A DNA stretch of 64,000 bases from Cololabis saira (Eukaryota > Chordata > Actinopteri > Beloniformes > Belonidae), in assembly GCF_033807715.1 (NCBI RefSeq), contig NC_084606.1:37072401-37136400 (forward strand), given 5' to 3'. The stretch's first letter is position 1; each line of letters starts with the position of its first letter. The notes under the pieces are model-generated. The model searched no databases. It had not been told where the DNA came from and saw only the letters and a list, made by a program, of their open reading frames with translations. Shown piece by piece: positions 1 to 13,338 of this stretch. Position numbers and translations under genes: made by a program.

Positions 1-1205
1 ATTTATCACAGAAAAAAACAATGAAAAATGCAGATCAAAGAAAAACAAAAATAAAGTTGTATTTGATGAAGTTGTTTTGTTCGATAAAGAAAGTAACTGT
101 GTTTTACATGTCATGGCACTCATCTTCTACAACTTTCATAATTTAAGTTTTATGACTTTTAAATTGGAACATTTAAAGGAAGTTTATTGATTTGAACACC
201 CATAGATTAATTATTAGATAACATGGAGTTTAATCTTTTGTTAGTATCAAAGACTATATGTGTTGATGCAGTTCTTACTGAAACTGGAAAACCAATTTCC
301 AGAAAAATACAAATTAATGTTGGTACATAAGCCGTTTGACCAACATTTAAATAATTTACAGGAAGCCTAACATTTTTTTATATAAAAGTGGTTCTCTAGA
401 TTGAGTTTCAACAAACTGAATACATTTGAACTCTTTAAACATACAGAAAGTGTATGAAAATACTGTTAGTACAGACGTCTCCTTCTGTTCACTGCTATCT
501 CATTATACGTCTGTACAGGTCATGTTGTGAATGGCACAAAATACTGTCAATAGATGCAAAGAGAGCTGAATTTATGGCCTCTGCGCCCTCAGATCTGGAT
601 GAGTAATGACATATGTATAACCAAATATTCAAGCGTTAGAGGAAGAGGCCAAATTCTTTGTTTGTTTGAACAAACGTGGTGAATGAAGTAGATTCTGAAT
701 CGGATTTACATGAACACAATGAGGTTTTACAGAGAAATCTGGACTTCCTACAATACACTATCTTTGGGTTAATTTCTTCTGAATCGTCAGTTGTAGGATC
801 TTCAATACTGGCATTCTGTAACATTTATGTAAAAGTGTGTCACCCGTTTTACATCATTGGTCTTTACACTCTGGCCCAAGCAAGACAGAAAAACCCTGCA
901 AACATGTGTTCTTCCATACATGAAACAAGAAGAGCACCAAAAAATGATCTCAAATGAAGGCCAACATTTCTTGATGATTAACATTCAACACTTTTGGACT
1001 TTGTAAAGGTAGCTGCCGTGACCATGAAAGAATTTGATAGATTCTGCTGTAATTTGGGAGACTGTGAATCAAGTGTGGACGTTAGAGAAAATGCTCAAAT
1101 ATTTTCTTTTATTTTCCTCAAACTATTTATTCAGGAAATTCAAGTTGCACATCAGTTAATTTCATGCCTCTAAATATGATCTAAAAGTGCTTTATTTCTT
1201 ATTAG

Positions 1206-2081
1206 GGAGGCCCGAGATAACGTCCAGCGGTGTGGGTGAGTGTCTTTGCTCATATGAAGATCCAGTTTGCAGTTATTATTTCTCATCTGTACATGTTTGT
1301 CCTGATTTATATCTTCTTGCATGTACCACCAGTTAAGGTCCATAAAGTCACTACAGGAGAAACATTTGGAGCAGATGAAGATCTACTGAGACAAATGAGA
1401 GATGGGCTGCATGTGAAGTTCACAAACCGTCAGAAGAGTGATGTCATCATTGTCTTCTGTCCAATCAGCTCTCCAGTTGGGTCAGATGTGGAAGCAGCCA
1501 TGAGGAAGGTTCCAGGTACTGTGTTCCAGCTGTTTTATCTGTTGGTACGCAACAGATTACTTCATGTTGGACTGATGTTTCACATGAAACCACCATGTTA
1601 ATGTACACATGGATGCATTTTATAAATACATAGACACATGTAGTAGTCTTGTAACAAAACTTTAAACAGCTACAATAAACATGAATAAATACTATTTTAA
1701 TAAATGAGGTTGAAGCTTCAGTTGCATCTCATGTTCTTTTTTCTGGTGTTAGCAGATGATAAAAAGATCATTCTAGTTGTGATGCATCACACCCGAAATG
1801 TCAACTACTCAACCGTTGGGAGAAGGTGGTCTGAGACCTTCAGGAATGTTGTCCTGGATGTTGATGTCCTCTTCCACGAGACTGTACCAGGACTACTGAT
1901 CTGTGATGAAAACAGGAAGACCATCCTCCAAATACAGGAATCTTTAGGTCAGTATAATAATAGTGTTGGCATTTCTGATAACAATGGAAACTCGTTTACA
2001 CGACAATCACAGAAGTTCCTACTTGAGACTCGGTCAGAATCAGTCTCTGACAGCAGCAGCAAAGGTAGGAATCCAGATTAA
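1206..2081 (+). CDS. Array unit 1: three-exon module of an uncharacterised protein family
   Basis: The exons are 1206-1235, 1333-1515 and 1756-2064. All three enter and leave in phase 1 with GT...AG boundaries. The third exon also has an earlier good donor at 1947/1948, and it reads through to a stop at 2079-2081. The joined product runs from an ITSSGV segment through KVTTGETFGADEDLL, a hydrophobic strand DVIIVFCPI, a second strand KKIILVVMHHTR and FRNVVLDVDVLFHETVPGLL to an acidic, Ser-rich end. The two hydrophobic strands suggest an alpha/beta fold (inference). Function is unknown to me. Unit 1 differs from the other units by a cluster of changes after the DLLRQ motif. The first coding exon is not identified. 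Confidence 0.6.
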
Positions 2082-3138
2082 TGCAAGTTCTAGTGTTAAC
2101 TGCATGTTTTATACTTATAGACTGGTCAAATGTTTTATCTTTTATACATTTGGAACAATTTCATTTCTTGAATATTAAAATGAGATTTATCACAGAAAAA
2201 AACTATGAAAAATGCAGATCAAAGAAAAACAAAAATAAAGTTGTATTTGATGAAGTTGTTTTGTTCGATAAAGAAAGTAACTGTGTTTTACATGTCATGG
2301 CACTCATCTTCTACAACTTTCATAATTTAAGTTTTATGACTTTAAATTGGAACATTTAAAGGAAGATTATTGATTTGAACAACCATGGATTAATTATTAG
2401 ATAACATGGAGCTTAATCTTTTGTTAGTGTCAAAGACTATATGTGTTGATGCAGTTCTTACTGAAACTGTAAAATCAATTTCCAGAAAAATACAAATTAA
2501 TGTTGGTACATAAGCCGTTTGACCAACATTTAAATAATTTACAGGAAGCCTGACATTTTATTATATTAAAGCAGTTCTCTAGATTGAGTTTCAACAAACT
2601 GAATACATTTGAACTCTTTAAACAAACAGAAAGTGTATGAAAATACTGTTAGTACAGACATCTCCTTCTGTTCACTGCTATCTCATTATACGTCTGTACA
2701 GGTCATGTTGTGAATGGCACAAAATACTGTCAATAGATGCAAAGAGAGCTGAATTTATGGCCTCTGTGCCCTCAGATCTGGATGAGTAATGACATATGTA
2801 TAACTACGTATTCAAGCGTTACAGGAAGAGGCCAAATTCTTTGTTTGTTTGAACAAACGTGGTGAATGAAGTAGATTCTGAATCGGATTTACATGAAGAC
2901 AATGAGGTTTTACAGAGAAATCTGGACTTCCTACAATACACTATCTTTGGGTTAATTTCTTCTGGATTGTCAGTTGTAGGATCTTCAATACTGGCATTCT
3001 GTAACATTTATGTAAAAGTGTGTCGCCCGTTTTACATCATTGGTCTTTACGAACTGGCCCAAGCAAGACAGAAAATGTCATGGTTTCCCAGTTGGGGATA
3101 GGTTTTCTCCATGATCACTCACTCTCCTGTCATTCCAG

Positions 3139-3491
3139 ATCCTGCCACCCTCATCAGCCAGATCAACCCCTCATCCTCATCAGCCCCTTGTACACCGGCA
3201 GCTCAGAGGACCCGGGTTCCCCCTCAGGCAGCTCTCGAGTCTCGATACCGGCCTCCTGACCCGCCTGCTACGTCCCGAGACCGGCCTCCTGACCCGCCTG
3301 CTACGTCCCGAGACCGGCCTCCTGACCCGCCTGCTACGTCCCGAGACCGGCCTCCTGACGAAGAATTTGATAGATTCTGCTGTAATTTGGGAGACTGTGA
3401 ATCAAGTGTGGACATTAGAGAAAATGCTCAAATATTTTCTTTTATTTTCCTCAAACTATTTATTCAGGAAATTCAATTGCACATCAGTTAA
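3139..3491 (+). pseudogene. Short copy of the Pro-rich terminal exon, embedded in unit 2
   Basis: An acceptor (tgtcattccag) ends at 3138. It is followed in phase 1 by DPATLISQINPSSSSAPC and three to four copies of an 11-residue repeat (RPPDPPATSRD). The frame then runs into ordinary array spacer and stops at 3489-3491. The same exon exists in long form at 30939-32398. Here no polyadenylation signal follows directly, so it is either a shortened relic or an alternative terminal exon for unit 1. The replaced spacer is about 150 bp compared with the other units. Confidence 0.5.
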
Positions 3492-3537
3492 TTTCATGCC
3501 TCTAAATATGATCTAAAAGTGCTTTATTTCTTATTAG

Positions 3538-4413
3538 GGAGGCCCGAGATAACGTCCAGCGGTGTGGGTGAGTGTCTTTGCTCATATGAAGATCCAGTTT
3601 GCAGTTATTATTTCTCATCTGTACATGTTTGTCCTGATTTATATTTTCTTGCATGTACCACCAGTTAAGGTCTATAAAGTCACTACAGGAGAAACATTTG
3701 GAGCAGATGAAGATCTACTGAGACAAACAACAGTTGGGCTACATGTGGAGTACACAAGGCCAGAGGAGAGTGATGTCATCATTGTCTTCTGTCCAATCAG
3801 CTCTCCAGTTGGGTCAGATGTGGAAGCAGCCATGAGGAAGGTTCCAGGTACTGTGTTCCAGCTGTTTTATCTGTTGGTATGCAACAGATTACTTCATGTT
3901 GGACTGATGTTTCACATGAAACCACCATGTTAATGTACACATGGATGCATTTTATAAATACATAGACACATGTAGTAGTCTTGTAACGGACCTTTAAACA
4001 GCTACAATAAACATAAATAAATACTATTTTAATGAATGAGGTTGAAGCTTCAGTTGCATCTCATGTTCTTTTTTCTGGTGTCAGCAGATGATAAAAAGAT
4101 CATTCTGGTTGTGATGCATCACACCCGAAATGTCAACTACTCAACCGTTGGGAGAAGGTGGTCTGAGACCTTCAGGAATGTTGTCCTGGATGTTGATGTC
4201 CTCTTCCACGAGACTGTACCAGGACTACTGATCCGTGATGAAAACAGGAAGGCCGTCCGTCAAATACAGGAATCTTTAGGTCAGTTTAATAATAGTGTTG
4301 GCATTTCTGATAACAAGAGAAACTCGTTTCCACAACAATCACAGAAGTTCCTACTTGAGACTCGGTCAGAATCAGTCTCTGACAGCAGCAGCAAAGGTAG
4401 GAATCCAGATTAA
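3538..4413 (+). CDS. Array unit 2: three-exon module
   Basis: The exons are 3538-3567, 3665-3847 and 4088-4396, with in-frame read-through to a stop at 4411-4413. All splice phases are 1. Relative to unit 1 the second exon reads TTVGLHVEYTRPEESD, the more common form. The third exon differs by two residues near RDENRKAVRQIQ and by a QQSQK variant. Upstream, between unit 1's third exon and this first exon, the usual spacer is partly replaced by a sequence containing 33-bp repeats (see 3139-3491). The unit is open and looks potentially codable. Whether it is a separate gene or an internal module of a larger one cannot be settled from sequence alone. Confidence 0.6.
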
Positions 4414-5719
4414 TGCAAGTTCTAGTGTTAACTGCATGTTTTATACTTATAAACTGGTCAAATGTTTTATCTTTATACATTTGGAACAATTTAATTTCTT
4501 GAATATTGAAATGAGATTTATCACAGAAAAAAACAATGAAAAATGCAGATCAAAGAAAAACAAAAATAAAGTTGTATTTGATGAAGTTGTTTTGTTCGAT
4601 AAAGAAAGTAACTGTGTTTTACATGTCATGGCACTCATCTTCTACACTTTCATAATTTAAGTTGTATGACTTTTAAATTGGAACATTTAAAGGAAGTTTA
4701 TTGATTTGAACAACCATAGATTAATTATTAGATAACATGGAGCTTAATCTTTTGTTAGTGTCAAAGACTGTATGTGTTGATGCAGTTCTTACTGAAACTG
4801 GAAAACCAATTTCCAGAAAAATACAAATTAATGTTGGTACATAAGCCGTTTGACCAACATTTAAATAATTTACAGGAAGCCTGACATTTTATTATATAAA
4901 AGTGGTTCTCTAGATTGAGTTTCAACAAACTGAATACATTTGAACTCTTTAAACATACAGAAAGTGTATGAAAATACTGTTAGTACAGACGTCTCCTTCT
5001 GTTCACTGCTATCTCATTATACGTCTGTACAGGTCATGTTGTGAATGGCACAAAATACTGTCAATAGATGCAAAGAGAGCTGAATTTATGGCCTCTGCGC
5101 CCTCAGATCTGGATGAGTAATGACATATGTATAACTACGTATTCAAGCGTTAGAGGAAGAGGCCAAATTCTTTGTTTGTTTGAACAAACGTGGTGAATGA
5201 AGTAGATTCTGAATCGGATTTACATGAAGACAATGAGGTTTTACAGAGAAATCTGGACTTCCTACAATACACTATCTTTGGGTTAATTTCTTCTGGATCG
5301 TCAGTTGTAGGATCTTCAATACTGGCATTCTGTAACATTTATGTAAAAGTGTGTCACCCGTTTTACATCATTGGTCTTTACACTCTGGCCCAAGCAAGAC
5401 AGAAAAACCCTGCAAACATGTGTTCTTCCATACATGAAACAAGAAGAGCTCCAAAAAATGATCTCAAATGAAGGCCAACATTTCTTGATGATTAACATTC
5501 AACACTTTTGGACCTTGTAAAGGTAGCTGCTGTGACCACGAAAGACTTTGATAGATTCTGCTGTAATTTGGGAGACTGTGAATCAAGTGTGGACATTAGA
5601 GAAAATGCTCCAATATTTTCTTTTATTTTCCTCAAACTATTTATTCAGGAAATTCAAGTTGCACATCAGTTAATTTCATGCATCTAAATATGATCTAAAA
5701 GTGCTTTATTTCTTATTAG

Positions 5720-6595
5720 GGAGGCACAAGATAACGTCCAGCGGTGTGGGTGAGTGTCTTTGCTCATATGAAGATCCAGTTTGCAGTTATTATTTCTCAT
5801 CTGTACATGTTTGTCCTGATTTATATCTTCTTGCATGTACCACCAGTTAAGGTCCATAAAGTCACTACAGGAGAAACATTTGGAGCAGATGAAGATCTAC
5901 TGAGACAAACAACAGTTGGGCTACATGTGGAGTACACAAGCCCAGAGGAGAGTGATGTCATCATTGTCTTCTGTCCAATCAGCTCTCCAGTTGGGTCAGA
6001 TGTGGAAGCAGCCATGAGGAAGGTTCCAGGTACTGTGTTCCAGCTGTTTTATCTGTTGGTACGCAACAGATTACTTCATGTTGGACTGATGTTTCACATG
6101 AAACCACCATGTTAATGTACACATGGATGCATTTTATAAATACATAGACACATGTAGTAGTCTTGTAACAAAACTTTAAACAGCTACAATAAACATGAAT
6201 AAATACTATTTTAATAAATGAGGTTGAAGCTTCAGTTGCATCTCATGTTCTTTTGTCTGGTGTCAGCAGATGATAAAAAGATCATTCTGGTTGTGATGCA
6301 TCACACCCGAAAGGTCAACTACTCAACCGTTGGGAGAAGGTGGTCTGAGACCTTCAGGAATATTGTCCTGGATGTTGATGTCCTCTTCCACGAGACTGTA
6401 CCAGGACTACTGATCTGTGATGAAAACAGGAAGACCGTCCTCCAAATACAGGAATCTTTAGGTCAGTTTAATAATAGTGTTGGCATTTCTGATAACAATG
6501 GAAACTCGTTTACACGACAATCACAGAAGTTCCTACTTGAGACTCGGTCAGAATCAGTCTCTGACAGCAGCAGCAAAGGTAGGAATCCAGATTAA
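5720..6595 (+). CDS. Array unit 3: three-exon module
   Basis: The exons are 5720-5749, 5847-6029 and 6270-6578, with in-frame read-through to a stop at 6593-6595. All splice phases are 1. The short first exon has the HK variant (ggcacaag) where units 1, 2 and 4 have PE (ggcccgag). The second exon keeps SSPVGSD, like units 1 and 2. The third exon is full length (103 codons) and contains KKIILVVMHHTRKVNYS and LFHETVPGLL. Product function is unknown. Confidence 0.6.
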
Positions 6596-7866
6596 TGCAA
6601 GTTCTAGTGTTAACTGCATGTTTTATACTTATAAACTGGTCAAATGTTTTATCTTTATACATTTGGAACAATTTAATTTCTTGAGTATTGAAATGAGATT
6701 TATCACAGAAAAAAACAATGAAAAATGCAGATCAAAGAAAAACAAAAATAAAGTTGTATTTGATGAAGTTGTTTTGTTCGATAAAGAAAGTAACTGTGTT
6801 TTACATGTCACGGCACTCATCTTCTACAACTTTCATAATTTAAGTTATATGACTTTTAAATTGGAACATTTAAAGGAAGATTATTGATTTGAACACCCAT
6901 AGATTAATTATTAGATAACATGGAGTTTAATCTTTTGTTAGTATCAAAGACTATATGTGTTGATGCAGTTCTTACTGAAACTGGAAAACCAATTTCCAGA
7001 AAAATACAAATTAATGTTGGTACATAAGCCGTTTGACCAACATTTAAATAATTTACAGGAAGCCTGACATTTTATTATATAAAAGTGGTTCTCTAGATTG
7101 AGTTTCAACAAACTGAATAGATTTGAACTCTTTAAACATACAGAAAGTGTATGAAAATACTTTTAGTACAGACGTCTCCTTCTGTTCACTGCTATCTCAT
7201 TATACGTCTGTACAGGTCATGTTGTGAATGGCACAAAATAGTGTCAATAGATGCAAAGAGAGCTGAATTTATGGCCTCTGCGCCCTCAGATCTGGATGAG
7301 TAATGACATATGTATAACCAAATATTCAAGCGTTAGAGGAAGAGGCCAAATTCTTTGTTTGTTTGAACAAACGTGGTGAATGAAGTAGATTCTGAATCGG
7401 ATTTACATGAAGACAATGAGGTTTTACAGAGAAATCTGGACTTCCTACAATACACTATCTTTGGGTTAATTTCTTCTGGATCGTCAGTTGTAGGATCTTC
7501 AATACTGGCATTCTGTAACATTTATGTAAAAGTGTGTCACCCGTTTTACATCATTGGTCTTTACACACTGACCCAAGCAAGACAGAAAAACCCTGCACCA
7601 AAAAATGATCTCAAATGAAGGCCAACATTTCTTGATGATTAACATTCAACACTCTTGGACTTTGTAAAGGTAGCTGCTGTGACCACGAAATAATTTGATA
7701 GATTCTGCTGTAATTTGGGAGACTGTGAATCAAGTGTGGACATTAGAGAAAATGCTCCAATATTTTCTTTTATTTTCCTCAAACTATTTATTCAGGAAAT
7801 TCAAGTTGCACATCAGTTAATTTCATGCCTCTAAATATGATCTAAAAGTGCTTTATTTCTTATTAG

Positions 7867-8718
7867 GGAGGCCCGAGATAACGTCCAGCGGTGTGGGTGA
7901 GTGTCTTTGCTCATATGAAGATCCAGTTTGCAGTTATTATTTCTCATCTGTACATGTTTGTCCTGATTTATATTTTCTTGCATGTACCACCAGTTAAGGT
8001 CCATAAAGTCACTACAGGAGAAACATTTGGAGCAGATGAAGATCTACTGAGACAAACAACAGTTGGGCTACATGTGGAGTACACAAGGCCAGAGGAGAGT
8101 GATGTCATCATTGTCTTCTGTCCAATCAGCTCTCGTGTTGGGTCAGATGTGGAAGCAGCCATGAGGAAGGTTCCAGGTACTGTGTTCCAGCTGTTTTATC
8201 TGTTGGTATGCAACAGATTACTTCATGTTGGACTGATGTTTCACATGAAACCACCATGTTAATGTACACATGGATGCATTTTATAAATACATAGACACAT
8301 GTAGTAGTCTTGTAACAAAACTTTAAACAGCTACAATAAACATGAATAAATACTATTTTAATAAATGAGGTTGAAGCCTCAGTTGCATCTCATGTTCTTT
8401 TTTCTGGTATCAGCAGATGATAAAAAGATCATTCTGGTTGTGATGCATCACACCCGAAATGTCAACTACTCAACCGTTGGGAGAAGGTGGTCTGAGACCT
8501 TCAGGAATGTTGTCCTGGATGTTGATGTCCTCTTCCACGAGACTGTACCAGGACTACTGAAATGTGATGAAAACAGGAAGGCCGTCCTCCAAATACAGGA
8601 ATCTTTAGGTCAGTATAATAATAGTGTTGGCATTTCTGATAACAAGAGAAAGTTAGGACCTGAGACTCGGTCAGAATCAGTCTCTGACAGCAGCAGCAAA
8701 GGTAGGAATCCAGATTAA
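7867..8718 (+). CDS. Array unit 4: three-exon module, short third exon
   Basis: The exons are 7867-7896, 7994-8176 and 8417-8701, with in-frame read-through to a stop at 8716-8718. The third exon is 24 nt (eight codons) shorter than in units 1-3: the stretch after GISDN reads KRKLGPETRSESVS. The length change is an exact multiple of three, so the frame is kept. The second exon switches to SSRVGSD. Splice phases are 1 throughout. The preceding spacer also lacks a 36-bp piece present in units 1 and 3. Confidence 0.6.
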
Positions 8719-9988
8719 TGCAAGTTCTAGTGTTAACTGCATGTTTTATACTTATAAACTGGTCAAATGTTTTATCTTTTATACATTTGGAACAATTTAA
8801 TTTCTTGAATATTAAAATGAGATTTATCACAGAAAAAAAACAATGAAAAATGCAGATCAAAGAAAAACAAAAATAAAGTAGTATTTGATGAAGTTGTTTT
8901 GTTCGATAAAGAAAGTAACTGTGTTTTACATGTCATGGCACTCATCTTCTACAACTTTCATAATTTAAGTTATATGACTTTTAAATTGGAACATTTAAAG
9001 GAAGTTTATTGATTTGAACAACCATAGATTAATTATTAGATAACATGGAGTTTAATCTTTTGTTAGTATCAAAGACTATATGTGTTGATGCAGTTCTTAC
9101 TGAAACTGTAAAATCAATTTCCAGAAAAATACAAATTAATGTTGGTACATAAGCCGTTTGACCAACATTTAAATAATTTACAGGAAGCCTGACATTTTAT
9201 TATATAAAAGTGGTTCTCTAGATTGAGTTTCAACAAACTGAATACATTTGAACTCTTTAAACATACAGAAAGTGTATGAAAATACTGTTAGTACAGACGT
9301 CTCCTTCTGTTCACTGCTATCTCATTATACGTCTTTACAGGTCATGTGAATGACACAAAAAACTGTCAATAGATGCAAAGAGAGTTGAATTTATGGCCTC
9401 TGCGCCCTCAGATCTGGATGAGTAATGACATATGTATAACTACGTATTCAAGCGTTAGAGGAAGAGGCCAAATTCTTTGTTTGTTTGAACAAACGTGGTG
9501 AATGAAGTAGATTCTGAATCGGATTTACATGAAGACAATGAGGTTTTACAGAGAAATCTGGACTTCCTACAATACACTATCTTTGGGTTAATTTCTTCTG
9601 AATCGTCAGTTGTAGGATCTTCAATACTGGCATTCTGTAACATTTATGTAAAAGTGTGTCACCCGTTTTACATCATTGGTCTTTACAAACTGATCCAAGC
9701 AAGACAGAAAAACCCAGCACCAAAAAATGATCTCAAATGAAGGCCAACATTTCTTGATGATTAACATTCAACACTTTTGGACTTTGTAAAGGTAGCTGCT
9801 GTGACCACGAAATAATTTGATAGATTCTGCTGTAATTTGGGAGACTGTGAATCAAGTGTGGACATTAGAGAAAATGCTCAAATATTTCCTTTTATTGTCC
9901 TCAAACTATTTATTCAGGAAATTCAAGTTGCACATGAGTTAATTTCATGCCTCTAAATATGATCTAAAAGTGCTTTATTTCTTATTAG

Positions 9989-10840
9989 GGAGGCACAAGA
10001 TAACGTCCAGCGGTGTGGGTGAGTGTCTTTGCTCATATGAAGATCCAGTTTGCAGTTATTATTTCTCATCTGTACATGTTTGTCCTGATTTATATTTTCT
10101 TGCATGTACCACCAGTTAAGGTCTATAAAGTCACTACAGGAGAAACATTTGGAGCAGATGAAGATCTACTGAGACAAACAACAGTTGGGCTACATGTGGA
10201 GTACACAAGGCCAGAGGAGAGTGATGTCATCATTGTGTTCTGTCCAATCAGCTCTCGTGTTGGGTCAGATGTGGAAGCAGCCATGAGGAAGGTTTCAGGT
10301 ACTGAGTTCCAGCTGTTTGATCTGTTGGTATGCAACAGATTACTTCATGTTGGACTGATGTTTCACATGAAACCACCATGTTAATGTACACATGGATGCA
10401 TTTTATAAATACATAGACACATGTAGTAGTCTTGTAACGGACCTTTAAACAGCTACAATAAACATGAATAAATACTATTTTAATAAATGAGGATGAAGCT
10501 TCAGTTGCATCTCATGTTCTTTTTTCTGGTATCAGCAGATGATAAAAAGATCATTCTGGTTGTGATGCATCACACCCGAAAGGTCAACTACTCAACCGTT
10601 GGGAGAAGGTGGTCTGAGACCTTCAGGAATGTTGTCCTGGATGTTGATGTCCTCTTCCACGAGACTGTACCAGGACTACTGATCTGTGATGAAAACAGGA
10701 AGGCCGTCCTCCAAATACAGGAATCTTTAGGTCAGTATAATAATAGTGTTGGCATTTCTGATAACAAGAGAAAGTTAGGACCTGAGACTCGGTCAGAATC
10801 AGTCTCTGACAGCAGCAGCAAAGGTAGGAATCCAGATTAA
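9989..10840 (+). CDS. Array unit 5: three-exon module, short third exon
   Basis: The exons are 9989-10018, 10116-10298 and 10539-10823, with in-frame read-through to a stop at 10838-10840. It shares the 24-nt in-frame deletion of unit 4 but has the HK form of the short exon. The second exon ends in KVSG instead of KVPG, a change seen again only in unit 7. Phases are 1 throughout. The variants shared with different neighbours point to exchange between units. Confidence 0.6.
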
Positions 10841-12110
10841 TGCAAGTTCTTGTGTTAACTGCATGTTTTATACTTATAAACTGGTCAAATGTTTTATCTT
10901 TATACATTTGGAACAATTTAATTTCTTGAATATTGAAATGAGATTTATTACAGAAAAAAACAATGAAAAATGCAGATCAAAGAAAAACAAAAATAAAGTT
11001 GTATTTGATGAAGTTGTTTTGTTCGATAAAGAAAGTAACTGTGTTTTACATGTCATGGCACTCATCTTCTACAACTTTCATAATTTAAGTTATATGACTT
11101 TTAAATTGGAACATTTAAAGGAAGTTTATTGATTTGAACAACCATAGATTAATTATTAGATAACATGGAGTTTAATCTTTTGTTAGTATCAAAGACTATA
11201 TGTGTTGATGCAGTTCTTACTGAAACTGGAAAACCAATTTCCAGAAAAATACAAATTAATGTTGGTACATAAGCCGTTTGACAACATTTAAATAATTTAC
11301 AGGAAGCCTGACATTTTATTATATAAAAGTGGTTCTCTAGATTGAGTTTCAACAAACTGAATAGATTTGAACTCTTTAAACAAACAGAAAGTGTATGAAA
11401 ATACTGTTAGTACAGACATCTCCTTCTGTTCACTGCTATCTCATTATACGTCTGTACAGGTCATGTTGTGAATGGCACAAAATAGTGTCAATAGATGCAA
11501 AGAGAGCTGAATTTATGGCCTCTGCGCCCTCAGATCTGGATGAGTAATGACATATGTATAACTACGTATTCAAGCGTTACAGGAAGAGGCCAAATTCTTT
11601 GTTTGTTTGAACAAACGTGGTGAATGAAGTAGATTCTGAATCGGATTTACATGAAGACAATAAGGTTTTACAGAGAAATCTGGACTTCCTACAATACACT
11701 ATCTTTGGGTTAATTTCTTCTGGATTGTCAGTTGTAGGATCTTCAATACTGGCATTCTGTAACATTTATGTAAAAGTGTGTCACCCGTTTTACATCATTG
11801 GTCTTTACAAACTGGCCCAAGCAAGACAGAAAAACCCAGCACCAAAAAATGATCTCAAATGAAGGCCAACATTTCTTGATGATTAACATTCAACACTCTT
11901 GGACTTTGTAAAGGTAGCTGCTGTGACCACGAAATAATTTGATAGATTCTGCTGTAATTTGGGAGACTGTGAATCAAGTGTGGACGTTAGAGAAAATGCT
12001 CAAATATTTCCTTTTATTGTCCTCAAACTATTTATTCAGGAAATTCAAGTTGCACATGAGTTAATTTCATGCCTCTAAATATGATCTAAAAGTGCTTTAT
12101 TTCTTATTAG

Positions 12111-12986
12111 GGAGGCACAAGATAACGTCCAGCGGTGTGGGTGAGTGTCTTTGCTCATATGAAGATCCAGTTTGCAGTTATTATTTCTCATCTGTACATG
12201 TTTGTCCTGATTTATATTTTCTTGCATGTACCACCAGTTAAGGTCCATAAAGTCACTACAGGAGAAACATTTGGAGCAGATGAAGATCTACTGAGACAAA
12301 CAACAGTTGGGCTACATGTGGAGTACACAAGCCCAGAGGACAGTGATGTCATCATTGTCTTCTGTCCAATCAGCTCTCGTGTTGGGTCAGATGTGGAAGC
12401 AGCCATGAGGAAGGTTCCAGGTACTGTGTTCCAGCTGTTTGATCTGTTGGTACGCAACAGATTACTTCATGTTGGACTGATGTTTCACATGAAACCACCA
12501 TGTTAATGTACACATGGATGCATTTTATAAATACATAGACACATGTAGTAGTCTTGTAACAAAACTTTAAACAGCTACAATAAACATGAATAAATACTAT
12601 TTTAATAAATGAGGATGAAGCTTCAGTTGCATCTCATGTTCTTTTTTCTGGTGTTAGCAGATGATAAAAAGATCATTCTGGTTGTGATGCATCACACCCG
12701 ACATGTCGACTACTCCACCGTTGGGAGAAGGTGGTCTGAGACCTTCAGGAATGTTGTCCTGGATGTGGATGTCCTCTTCCACGAGACTGTACCAGGACTA
12801 CTGATCCGTGATGAAAACAAGAAGACCGTCCTCCAAATACAGGAATCTTTAGGTCAGTTTAATAATAGTGTTGGCATTTCTGATAACAATGGAAACTCGT
12901 TTACACGACAATCACAGAAGTTCCTACTTGAGACTCGGTCAGAATCAGTCTCTGTCAGCAGCAGCAAAGGTAGGAATCCAGATTAA
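12111..12986 (+). CDS. Array unit 6: three-exon module next to the big transposon
   Basis: The exons are 12111-12140, 12238-12420 and 12661-12969, with read-through to a stop at 12984-12986. The third exon is the long form and carries several private changes (RHVDYSTVG, DENKKTVLQ). Array sequence continues to 13056 and is then cut by the inverted-repeat transposon. The matching downstream array sequence resumes at about 22604. If unit 6 is spliced onward, its next intron would contain the whole 9.5-kb element. Confidence 0.6.
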
Positions 12987-13056
12987 TGCAAGTTCTAGTG
13001 TTAACTGCATGTTTTATACTTATAAACTGGTCAAATGTTTTATCTTTTACACATTG

Positions 13057-13338
13057 GGATTTTTTGTGCCAAAATTAAATAAATAAATACATCATTAATT
13101 AATTAAAATGGGAATGAAATATATCATTAATTAATTAAATGTGTCATTAATTAATTAAAATGGGAATGAAATATGCCATTAATTAATTAAAATACAATTC
13201 ATTTTAAGTAAAAATATATATTTATTATTTCAGCATTTAATTAATTAATGACACATTTAATTAATTATTTGTGTTGCGTGTGAATCATGAAATGTAAATG
13301 TAAAACTGTCAGTTTCACTCGTCAAACTCAGTGGGCGG
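13057..13338 (+). repeat. Left terminal inverted repeat of the 9.5-kb transposon
   Basis: The sequence pairs with 22196-22597 in reverse complement, from GGATTTTTTGTGCC at the outer edge to CTCAGTGGGCGG at the inner edge. The middle consists of repeated ATTAATTAATTAAA blocks separated by GGGAATGAAATAT-type spacers. The two arms differ in length because these AT-rich blocks vary in number. Confidence 0.9.

Larger units (their letters stand above)
1..13056 (+). repeat. Tandem array, first block (six exon-bearing units)
   Basis: Near-identical units follow head to tail. The 183-nt second exon recurs at 1333, 3665, 5847, 7994, 10116 and 12238, so the period is 2122-2332 bp. The 2332-bp spacing reflects an extra insert with 33-bp repeats at about 3075-3360. 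Most units carry a TATA-like TATAAAAG (381-388 and 4895-4902, for example; unit 2 has a changed version). They also carry an AATAAA followed by GT-rich sequence about 150 bp after the third exon (2234-2239, for example), and a short inverted repeat. The window opens inside a unit, so the array starts further upstream. Between third exon and next first exon there is about 1.3 kb with no exon I can defend. Confidence 0.93.

Noticed and set aside
676..957. Open frame MVNEVDSES... present in every array unit
   Set aside because: It does not fit splice phases of the neighbouring exons; its differences between units are mostly amino-acid changing, and one unit loses the frame by a one-base insertion (around 30752).
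1..13056. CRISPR-like or satellite explanation for the 2.1-kb array
   Set aside because: Units are kilobase-sized with spliced coding exons and in-frame indels; there are no short repeats with unique spacers.
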